From positions 1 to 30,776 of the forward strand of contig JBAYUH010000012.1 in assembly GCA_041675185.1 (NCBI GenBank): a stretch of DNA of 30,776 nt, written 5' to 3'. This DNA is from UBA1557 sp041675185 (GTDB taxonomy: Bacteria > Patescibacteriota > Patescibacteriia > Magasanikbacterales > UBA922). Position numbers and translations under genes: made by a program. Positions 7,834 through 13,906 of the stretch are shown piece after piece. Position 1 is the stretch's first letter. Each line of letters begins with the position of its first letter. The notes beneath the pieces were generated by a model. That model ran no database searches. It was not told the origin of the DNA and saw only the letters and a list, made by a program, of their open reading frames with translations.

Positions 7834-8130
7834 ATGGCACATAAAAAAGCCGGTGGAACCACCAGGTTGGGACGAGACTCCAATCCACAATACCTAGGCG
7901 TAAAAGTCAGTGATGGCCAAACCGTCAAGACAGGTATGGTCTTAGTCCGTCAACGTGGCAGTAAGATCCACCCAGGAAAAAATGTTAAATCTGGTAAAGA
8001 TGAAACTTTGTTTACACTAGCAAACGGCAAAGTAAAATTCCAAACCAAAAAAAGAAGAAATTTCACAGGTGTATTAAAAACAGCCAAATATATTCATGTT
8101 CTTCCAACTATTTCAGAAGAAACAAAATAA
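7834..8130 (+). CDS. rpmA: 50S ribosomal protein L27
   Basis: 98 residues with the diagnostic start MAHKKAGGTTRLGRDSNPQY, then VRQRGSKIHPGKNVKSGKDETLF. L27 reaches the peptidyl-transferase centre with its N-terminus. Here the protein begins directly at MAHKKAGG, so no N-terminal pro-extension needs cleaving, unlike in Firmicutes. It stands alone, without the usual rplU partner, and has its own promoter and terminator. No Shine-Dalgarno sequence is visible before the ATG. It uses more C-ending codons than its neighbours, in keeping with high expression. Confidence 0.97.
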   Translation: MAHKKAGGTTRLGRDSNPQYLGVKVSDGQTVKTGMVLVRQRGSKIHPGKNVKSGKDETLFTLANGKVKFQTKKRRNFTGVLKTAKYIHVLPTISEETK

Positions 8131-8136
8131 ATTTTC

Positions 8137-8169
8137 AAAAAACGATCTTTTCAAAAAGATCGTTTTTTT
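8137..8169 (+). terminator. Intrinsic terminator of rpmA
   Basis: Stem core AACGATCTTT/AAAGATCGTT with the 4-base loop TCAA (8151-8154), followed by a run of T, seven bases after the L27 stop. Confidence 0.9.
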
Positions 8170-8186
8170 ATTGTTTGAGAGATTTG

Positions 8187-8195
8187 TGATACAAT
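8187..8195 (+). promoter_or_regulatory. Possible extended -10 promoter of the metalloprotease gene
   Basis: TGATACAAT is an extended -10 box. No convincing -35 is present. It lies between the rpmA terminator and the next plus-strand gene. Confidence 0.35.
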
Positions 8196-8210
8196 ATAGA
8201 GAAATAAATG

Positions 8211-8310
8211 ACAAATTTCAAAATCCAAATGTCAAATCAAAATTATAAATCAATAAAATTTATTTATTTGTCATTTGTAATTGATTTGAAATTTGAGCTT
8301 TGAAATTTGT
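8211..8310. repeat. CAAATTTCAAAT-type degenerate repeat with inverted ends
   Basis: The ends ACAAATTTCA (8211-8220) and TGAAATTTGT (8301-8310) are exact inverted copies. The interior repeats CAAATGTCAAAT-like words on both strands. The same type occurs at 19279-19408. No coding sequence. Confidence 0.55.
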
Positions 8311-8338
8311 TATTAAAAAATGCTTTAGTAAAAATAAT

Positions 8339-9136
8339 ATGTATTTATTTTTTGCAACTCTCCTCCAAGCCATATTAATTCAGCTAACTGGACTATTCGG
8401 CATATTTTTCATCATTGGTTTTTTCCATTCAATAATCCAACAAAAAACTCTAGAAAATTATCAACGTAGTCTGGGATGGAAAGGAATACTCTGGACCGCT
8501 TGGATAGGTACACCTATTCACGAAATAGGACATGCTTTTTTTGCTTTATTTTTTCGACACAAAATATTGAGTGTTAGAATTTTCGAACCCAATGCTCTGT
8601 CTGGCAATCTAGGACATGTGGATCATTCTTACAACACCAAAAGTCTTTATCAAGTCATTGGCAACTTCTTTATCGGCGGAGCACCGATGATCTTTGGTTC
8701 TACAGTACTTGTCATTTTCCTATACTCCTTTGTACCAAATGCCAAAGAAATTTTTACTCCCATATTTTCACATTTTCAAAACACTTGGCAATTTTTACAA
8801 GCAATATTCCAAAGTCTCAAAAATCTTTTTACTCTTGAAAATATTAGTCATTGGAACTTCTGGGTGTTTTTCTATTTTTCTATTGCTGTAGCTTCTCACA
8901 TGGCTCCAAGCAAACCAGATAGACATAGTATGTGGAATGGATTTTTTTGGATTGTAATTTTGATAATCTTAGCCAATGTCATAGCTCTTCTACTTGGCAT
9001 GAATATTACTAAATATGTTTTGAATCTTAGTCAATACTTAGGATTATTTGTAGCAATATTTCTCTATGCTTTTATTTTTGCTTTTTTACATTATTTGATT
9101 TCTACAATGATTTTGATTTTGTTTAGAAGGAGGTAA
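8339..9136 (+). CDS. Putative integral-membrane zinc metallopeptidase (M50-like)
   Basis: 265 residues from the ATG at 8339; the frame can extend to a TTG at 8300, but that lies inside the upstream repeat. There are about five membrane segments. A membrane-adjacent HEIGH motif at residues 61-65 (GTPIHEIGHAFFAL) matches HExxH zinc proteases of the intramembrane site-2 type. A later GNFFIGGAPMIFG and SHMAPSKPDRHSMWNG may supply the third ligand or substrate groove. An LDG/NPDG motif of classical RseP/SpoIVFB is not evident, so it belongs to a divergent branch or is an uncharacterised M50 relative. The target is unknown. It converges on the RNA methyltransferase gene. Confidence 0.6.
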   Translation: MYLFFATLLQAILIQLTGLFGIFFIIGFFHSIIQQKTLENYQRSLGWKGILWTAWIGTPIHEIGHAFFALFFRHKILSVRIFEPNALSGNLGHVDHSYNTKSLYQVIGNFFIGGAPMIFGSTVLVIFLYSFVPNAKEIFTPIFSHFQNTWQFLQAIFQSLKNLFTLENISHWNFWVFFYFSIAVASHMAPSKPDRHSMWNGFFWIVILIILANVIALLLGMNITKYVLNLSQYLGLFVAIFLYAFIFAFLHYLISTMILILFRRR

Positions 9137-9151
9137 AATTTTTGTAAACAA

Positions 9152-9178
9152 AAAACCACTTTTTCAAGCAGTTTTCTC
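9152..9178 (+). terminator. Weak terminator between convergent genes
   Basis: AAAAC (9152-9156) pairs with GTTTT (9171-9175), with a CA/CA internal bulge and CTT/AAG above it, followed by a T-rich stretch. Plausible only. Confidence 0.4.
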
Positions 9179-9185
9179 TTAATCC

Positions 9186-10148
9186 TTATTTTTTCCTAAT
9201 CTTTACCACAAAAAATCCTTCAATATATTTGTCCGGTAAAATACGACAGCAATTATTTATCATTTTATCAAATTTTACATTTTTCCACTCAGGTAAATTC
9301 CTACTTTTTTCAAGACCATTTATTTCAATTTTTTCTATTTCCATTTCTTCTCCAAATTTTTCTTTTAGCCAGACAATTTGGCTTTCATTTTCTTCTGGTG
9401 CAAAAGTACAGGTGGAGTAGACTAATGTGCCACCAGGCTTAAGACAAGTCCAAGCAGAAAATAATAATTTCTTTTGTAAAAAAGCGTGATCCTTGATATT
9501 CTTCTCATTCCAATAAGAATAACTACGTCTATCAGCTAGATCAATTCTCGCTTCTGCACTGCAAGGTGCATCAAGTAAAACCTTGTCAAAATAATCTTTA
9601 TACTTTTCAAAAATTTTTATACCATCTTCATTGATAAGTTTGAAACTCCAATCATCTTTAGCTTCATCAATTACTCCGAGCAAATTCATATTGTAAACAA
9701 GTTTTTCAAAACGTATTTTGTCTATTTCATTGGCAACCAGTTCTCCATTTTTACTCATCATCACAGCTATCTGACTAGTCTTACTACCAGGAGCTGAAGT
9801 CAAATCCAACACTTTCTCCCCTACTTTTGGATCCAAAACTATTACCGGAACCATGCTGGCCAAACTTTGCAGATAGATCTTTCCATCAGAAAATAAGTCT
9901 GTTTTCATCAATTCAGATTTACTTTTGTTTTCCAAAATAAAAGCATCACTAAACCAAGATACTCTTTTTACTTTGAAACCATTTTGTTGTAATTTTTGGA
10001 GTACTTCGACTCTATCATTTTTCAAAGTATTCACCCGAAAAGTAGTTTGACGTGCTTTGAAAGTAGTCAAAATTTTTTGGGTATTATTTTTTCCAAAAAT
10101 GAGATCCAAACGTTCTAATAATTTTTCTGGTAAGTTTACTTTTGCCAT
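9186..10148 (-). CDS. RsmB/RsmF/NOP2-type RNA cytosine-5 methyltransferase
   Basis: A SAM-dependent m5C methyltransferase of rRNA or tRNA, 320 residues. An N-terminal RNA-recognition segment has TTFRVNTLK (35-43). Motif I is VLDLTSAPGSKT (113-124), motif IV DAPCS (193-197) and motif VI STCTFAPEENE (245-255). The two Cys in motifs IV and VI are the release and nucleophile residues of the family. APGSKT, rather than APGGKT, resembles the RsmF/Trm4 side. There is no PUA or NusB domain, so the target base cannot be told. The gene lies downstream of tRNA-Ser, separated by a terminator. Confidence 0.88.
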   Translation of the reverse strand: MAKVNLPEKLLERLDLIFGKNNTQKILTTFKARQTTFRVNTLKNDRVEVLQKLQQNGFKVKRVSWFSDAFILENKSKSELMKTDLFSDGKIYLQSLASMVPVIVLDPKVGEKVLDLTSAPGSKTSQIAVMMSKNGELVANEIDKIRFEKLVYNMNLLGVIDEAKDDWSFKLINEDGIKIFEKYKDYFDKVLLDAPCSAEARIDLADRRSYSYWNEKNIKDHAFLQKKLLFSAWTCLKPGGTLVYSTCTFAPEENESQIVWLKEKFGEEMEIEKIEINGLEKSRNLPEWKNVKFDKMINNCCRILPDKYIEGFFVVKIRKK

Positions 10149-10162
10149 ATTTTTTATAAATG

Positions 10163-10188
10163 AAAAATACTCTTACAAGAGTATTTTT
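10163..10188 (-). terminator. Terminator after tRNA-Ser
   Basis: AAAAATACTCT (10163-10173) pairs with AGAGTATTTTT (10178-10188), leaving a small loop; a U-run follows on the minus strand, just beyond the tRNA 3' end. Confidence 0.8.
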
Positions 10189-10192
10189 ATCT

Positions 10193-10282
10193 TGGCGGAG
10201 AGTGAGAGATTCGAACTCTCGATACCCTTTCGGATATGCCACCTTTCCAAGGTGGTGCACTCGACCACTATGCGAACTCTCC
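10193..10282 (-). tRNA. tRNA-Ser (anticodon GGA), CCA encoded
   Basis: On the minus strand the acceptor arm GGAGAGT (10276-10282) pairs with ACTCTCC (10197-10203). Discriminator G and an encoded CCA follow (10193-10196). The anticodon stem CCACC/GGTGG holds the loop TTGGAAA, giving anticodon GGA, which reads UCC/UCU. A long variable arm with a GAAA loop is the class II feature of tRNA-Ser. The T arm is GAGAG-TTCGAAT-CTCTC. Confidence 0.95.
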
Positions 10283-10292
10283 AAGTTAGTCA

Positions 10293-10427
10293 AAAGTCTA
10301 TCAAGTCGAAAGTCCACAAAGTCCTTCAATTTGATGTTTTATTTTTTGACTAAACGCTAATACTTTAGCTTATTTTAACAAAAAAGTCAAAGACTGTGTT
10401 GTAACAACTTTTGACTTGATAGACTTT
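10293..10427. repeat. Inverted repeat flanking the tRNA promoter
   Basis: AAAGTCTATCAAGTC (10293-10307) has a perfect 15-bp inverted partner at 10413-10427. Both sit inside longer tracts of AAAGTC(TAT) words that also occur at about 19229-19270. Confidence 0.6.
10362..10390 (-). promoter_or_regulatory. Promoter of tRNA-Ser
   Basis: On the minus strand, TTGACT (10385-10390), 17 bp, TAAAGT (10362-10367). The spacer closely matches that of the small RNA promoter at 13721-13749 (a shared T-run, TAAAATA and a terminal GC). Confidence 0.6.
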
Positions 10428-10459
10428 ACAAACTTTATAGACTTTATGAACTACTAAGA

Positions 10460-11815
10460 CTACTTACGAAACTCAGTGATCAATTCCATCGCACTATCTA
10501 CACTATCTACAATCTGATAAAGTTCATCATCTTCGTCCCCTGCCGTCTCGAATTCATGTACAAAAATTTCTTTGATAAAGGCATGTAAAGGTCCCCAGAA
10601 ATCATGCCCAAAAAGAATTACAGGAATACGTTCCATTTTTTTGGTTTGGATAAGAGTAAGAACTTCGAAAAGCTGATGCAATGTTCCAAACCCACCAGGG
10701 AAAAAGACAAAAGCTTTGGAAGGTGCCGTAATTATAAGTTTACGAGTAAAAGGAAAATTGAAACTAATAGCCTTCTTAACATAAGCATTATAACTTTCTC
10801 TACTACCGTGTTTCATACTAATTCCTATAGATTCTCCACCCATTTCAAAAGCACCTTTATTGGCTGCTTCCATAATACCAGTTCCACCGCCAGTTACCGT
10901 AGCAAAATTATTTTTAGCCAAAGCTTTGCCCAATTGATAAGCATTCTCATAATATGGTGAATCTTTGCTCATTGAACGAGTACCTAAGACTGTTACATCT
11001 TCTATTATACCAGTTAAAAATTCAAAACCTTCTACCAACTCAGCCATGATTTTGAAAATTTTCCAATCTGTACCACCATCAGCACACTTGAAATTAGTAG
11101 GATCGAGTTCGCAGATGTCAGTAGGTTCTTCAATATCTTTTATAAATTCAAAAGCTTCTTCAGCTGTTTCTACCAAATGCCAAAGACCTATCTCTTCTTT
11201 ACTAGCAGAACTAAATGGTAAAGATTTATTTTTCAAAAAATCCAAAAGTGGTTGCCAATATTTCTTACCAACCAAAATTATTGGAGAACGTCTCATCTTG
11301 CCCAGTTCCATCAAATCTACTACTTCAAAAAATTCATCCATTGTACCAAAACCACCAGGAAAATAAATAAAAGCATTGGATGGTGAAATAAGCATCACCT
11401 TGCGAGTAAAAAAATAATAAAAAGCTGTAGAATGTTTAACAAATGGATTAATACGTTGTTCAAAAGGTAATTGAATATTTAAACCTACCGAAATACCGCC
11501 TGCTTCAAAAGATCCTTTATTAGTTGCCTCCATAATTCCTGGACCACCACCAGTAATAACTGTAAAATCATTTTTACCCAAAAGACCGCCTATTTGTTCA
11601 GCTACTTTATAAAATATATCATCTGGTTTGGTACGAGCTGAACCAAGTATCGTAACCTCACGTTCCATTTTGGATAAAAACTGATAACCTTCAACAAACT
11701 CAGACATAATACGAAAAATACGCCACGACTCTCTATAGTCACCACTCTCATTTAGAGCATAACTAAAATCTTTTTTAACAACTTGCTTTATTTTTTCGTT
11801 TCTCTCCTTTTTCAT
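10460..11815 (-). CDS. Tandem double-domain LOG-family protein (Rossmann, TIGR00730-like)
   Basis: 451 residues carrying two copies of the LOG (Lonely Guy/lysine-decarboxylase-like) fold. Family members remove ribose phosphate from (cytokinin) nucleotide monophosphates, or act in purine turnover. Copy 1 has GGGPGIMEA (89-97), catalytic Arg138 and PGGFGTMDE (153-161). Copy 2 has GGGTGIMEA (309-317), Arg358 and PGGFGTLHQ (373-381), where the catalytic Glu is Gln. Both copies begin with a matching WxIFxIMxEx-VEG-FL helix (31-47 and 251-267), showing an internal duplication. LOG proteins act as dimers, so the fusion probably forms a pseudo-dimer with one good active site. Substrate unknown. Confidence 0.85.
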   Translation of the reverse strand: MKKERNEKIKQVVKKDFSYALNESGDYRESWRIFRIMSEFVEGYQFLSKMEREVTILGSARTKPDDIFYKVAEQIGGLLGKNDFTVITGGGPGIMEATNKGSFEAGGISVGLNIQLPFEQRINPFVKHSTAFYYFFTRKVMLISPSNAFIYFPGGFGTMDEFFEVVDLMELGKMRRSPIILVGKKYWQPLLDFLKNKSLPFSSASKEEIGLWHLVETAEEAFEFIKDIEEPTDICELDPTNFKCADGGTDWKIFKIMAELVEGFEFLTGIIEDVTVLGTRSMSKDSPYYENAYQLGKALAKNNFATVTGGGTGIMEAANKGAFEMGGESIGISMKHGSRESYNAYVKKAISFNFPFTRKLIITAPSKAFVFFPGGFGTLHQLFEVLTLIQTKKMERIPVILFGHDFWGPLHAFIKEIFVHEFETAGDEDDELYQIVDSVDSAMELITEFRK

Positions 11816-11828
11816 AATTTATTTATTT

Positions 11829-11858
11829 ATATTTTTTCATCAGCTGATGAAAAAATAT
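11829..11858 (-). terminator. Palindromic terminator of gatA
   Basis: A perfect 30-bp palindrome centred on CAGCTG (core TTTTCATCAG/CTGATGAAAA) lies 10 bases after the gatA stop and ends in a U-run on the minus strand. It separates gatA from the LOG gene. Confidence 0.7.
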
Positions 11859-11868
11859 TTTCCTTAAG

Positions 11869-13308
11869 TTAAACATTTTCAATTAGATTTGCAAAATTGA
11901 GTAATTTTTCTTCACTAAGTCTAGGACCGATTATTTGTATTCCCACTGGCAATTCATTACTATCTTTGCCACCAGGAATAGATATAGCTGGCAAACCAGC
12001 CACAGCACTAGGACTCACAAACATATCTGCCAAATACATAGCCAAGATATCTTCTTTCTTTTCACCAATACCAAAAGCAGTAAAAGGTGAAGTCGGTGTT
12101 AGAAGTAAATCTACTTGAGCAAAAGCTTGGTTGAAATCTTCTACAATCAACGTGCGTACTTTTTGGGCTTTATTATAATAAGCATCATAATAGCCAGAAG
12201 ACAAACTATATGTCCCGACCATAATACGACGTTTTACTTCTTCTGGGAAACCTTCATCACGTGATTTGGCATAAATATTGTACAAATCCTGTGCTTCACT
12301 TGATCTCACACCATAGCGTACACCATCAATACGACCAAGATTTGAGCTATCTTCACTAGGTACGATAATATAATAAACAGGAATCCCATATTTGGTATAA
12401 GGCAAAGAAACTTCTTTGAACTCAATAGCTAAGTGTTTATTTTTTTTGATTGTTTCAATTTTACTTTCAATCATTTTTTTTACTTCGTCATTCATTCCTT
12501 CGGCTTCAAAATATTCTTTTGGTAAACCAATAACAAATTTATTTTTTTTATTCAAATTTTTGGTATATTTTGGTACTTTATCAATTACAGTTGTAGCGTC
12601 TTTAGCATCTTGTCCAGCCATTACTTCCATAAGTATAGCTGTATCTTCCACAGTCTTTGTCATAGGCCCAACAGTATCGAGTGAACTAGCCATAGCCATG
12701 ATACCAAAGCGAGAATTACGACCATAGGTTGGGCGAAGTCCGACAATGCCACAAAAACTAGCTGGTTGACGAATAGAACCACCAGTGTCTTCACCAATCG
12801 CAAAAATACACTGATTGTCTGCCACAGCAGCTGCTGAACCACCTGAAGATCCACCAGCAACTTTGGTAAGATCATGTGGATTAGCTACTGGTCCATACAT
12901 AGAATTTTCATTACTAGCTCCATGTCCAAAAGTATCACAATTATTTTTGCCAATAAGTACAGCACCTTGAGCTCGAATTTTGGCAATCACAGTAGCTTCA
13001 AAAGGTGGAATATAATTATCCAAAATTTTGGCAGCTCCAGTAGAACGAGAATCAAGAGTGTTTACAGCATCTTTGACAGCAAAAGGAATTCCAGTCAATA
13101 ATTGTTGTTGTCCATTAGCAATCATTTCATCAGCTTTTTTGGCTTCAACCAAAACAGTATCTTCAAATACAGAAATAAACGCATTCATTTTTTCGTTGCG
13201 TTCTTTTATTCTAGACAAACAAGCATTGGTCAATTCTACAGAAGTGAATTTGCCTTTTTTCAAACCTTCGTAAGCTTGTCTGATTGTTAATTCATTCAAT
13301 TTTTTCAT
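11869..13308 (-). CDS. gatA: Aspartyl/glutamyl-tRNA amidotransferase subunit A
   Basis: The glutaminase subunit of GatCAB, which converts Glu-tRNA-Gln (and Asp-tRNA-Asn) to the amide form. 479 residues, full length. The amidase signature triad falls at Lys79 (PFAVKDAV), Ser154 (AGGSSGGS) and Ser178 (DTGGSIRQPA), the same numbers as in the structurally characterised S. aureus enzyme. It follows gatC by about 40 bases in the same operon. gatB is not in the window. Presence of this system predicts indirect Gln-tRNA (and perhaps Asn-tRNA) synthesis in this organism. Confidence 0.96.
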   Translation of the reverse strand: MKKLNELTIRQAYEGLKKGKFTSVELTNACLSRIKERNEKMNAFISVFEDTVLVEAKKADEMIANGQQQLLTGIPFAVKDAVNTLDSRSTGAAKILDNYIPPFEATVIAKIRAQGAVLIGKNNCDTFGHGASNENSMYGPVANPHDLTKVAGGSSGGSAAAVADNQCIFAIGEDTGGSIRQPASFCGIVGLRPTYGRNSRFGIMAMASSLDTVGPMTKTVEDTAILMEVMAGQDAKDATTVIDKVPKYTKNLNKKNKFVIGLPKEYFEAEGMNDEVKKMIESKIETIKKNKHLAIEFKEVSLPYTKYGIPVYYIIVPSEDSSNLGRIDGVRYGVRSSEAQDLYNIYAKSRDEGFPEEVKRRIMVGTYSLSSGYYDAYYNKAQKVRTLIVEDFNQAFAQVDLLLTPTSPFTAFGIGEKKEDILAMYLADMFVSPSAVAGLPAISIPGGKDSNELPVGIQIIGPRLSEEKLLNFANLIENV

Positions 13309-13347
13309 AAAAAAATATCAGTGTAAATCTATGTCTAAAAATCAGTA

Positions 13348-13650
13348 TTAGTCCACGTTCTCAAAAACAGCGTCAACTTTTAACAAGTCACCAACTTTTT
13401 CTGGGAAAAGTGCAATTAATTTTTTTCTTTTTTCTTCTGAAGAATCTACTACAATATCTTCACGTACCACATCTTGTAAACCAGTAACTTGGGTAGTTTC
13501 ATCAACACCTTCAGTATTTACCTGTGCCAACATATCCACATACTGAAAAACAGTAGACAACTGTTCAATGTACATATTTAATTTTTCTTCCTTGAGTTGT
13601 AGACGAGCCAAGACGGCAATTTGTAAAATTTGTTCTTTGTCTAAATTCAT
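13348..13650 (-). CDS. gatC: Aspartyl/glutamyl-tRNA amidotransferase subunit C
   Basis: 100 residues, the small subunit that wraps GatA and GatB together. Typical features are VLARLQLKEEKLNMYIEQLS, LSTVFQYVDMLAQVNTEGVD, and the VREDIV segment near residue 62. It is first in a gatC-gatA operon with a promoter just upstream. Confidence 0.93.
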   Translation of the reverse strand: MNLDKEQILQIAVLARLQLKEEKLNMYIEQLSTVFQYVDMLAQVNTEGVDETTQVTGLQDVVREDIVVDSSEEKRKKLIALFPEKVGDLLKVDAVFENVD

Positions 13651-13670
13651 AATTGTCTAATAATAACAAT

Positions 13671-13699
13671 ATTATAACAAGAGAATACAGAAAATGCAA
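13671..13699 (-). promoter_or_regulatory. Promoter of gatC-gatA
   Basis: On the minus strand, TTGCAT (13694-13699), 17 bp, and extended -10 TGTTATAAT (TATAAT at 13671-13676), 20 bases before the gatC ATG. Confidence 0.7.
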
Positions 13700-13720
13700 G
13701 AATAGAAAGATAGTCTAATC

Positions 13721-13749
13721 TTGACTTTTTGTCTAAAATAGGCTAGTAT
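13721..13749 (+). promoter_or_regulatory. Promoter of the small structured RNA
   Basis: TTGACT (13721-13726), exactly 17 bp, TAGTAT (13744-13749). The expected start, about seven bases downstream, coincides with the first base of the closing stem at 13757. Confidence 0.75.
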
Positions 13750-13756
13750 CCTAATT

Positions 13757-13891
13757 GGCTAGTCGATGTAAAGGGAAAAAAGTTAAAGGTGAGCTCACGC
13801 TTCCCAATGGCCGTTTTCTACCACTAAAACTTTCACCGACTAGCCCACTTCCAAAAATTAAAATATTCCTTTAGATGAGGAATATTTTTTT
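13757..13891 (+). ncRNA. Unassigned small structured RNA (about 130 nt)
   Basis: An independent transcription unit in the gatC-ligA gap, on the opposite strand to both. The 5' end GGCTAGTCG (13757-13765) pairs perfectly over 9 bp with CGACTAGCC (13837-13845). Inside, GGGAA (13773-13777) can pair with TTCCC (13801-13805) around the self-complementary GTGAGCTCAC (13789-13798). GTTTT (13813-13817) pairs with AAAAC (13826-13830). AAAGTT (13779-13784) could alternatively pair with AACTTT (13828-13833), a possible pseudoknot or switch. A terminator ends the unit. There is no open frame of note. I found none of the signature loops of SRP RNA (GGAA/AGCAG), tmRNA or RNase P RNA. 6S RNA is unlikely at this length. 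Family unknown. Confidence 0.75.
13860..13891 (+). terminator. Terminator of the small RNA, probably also of ligA
   Basis: An 11-bp stem, AAAATATTCCT (13860-13870) with AGGAATATTTT (13878-13888), 7-base loop, then T-run. It lies 16 bases after the ligA stop on the other strand, so it may work both ways. Confidence 0.85.
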
Positions 13892-13906
13892 ATCAAAAAT
13901 AAAATT

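Noticed and set aside
10084..10360. Short open frames across the tRNA-Ser region on both strands
   Set aside because: They overlap a clear tRNA and its terminator; no protein features.
13757..13845. Minus-strand reading of the structured RNA, and identity as SRP RNA
   Set aside because: No promoter is visible on the minus strand, and the SRP apical GGAA / AGCAG loop is absent on both strands.
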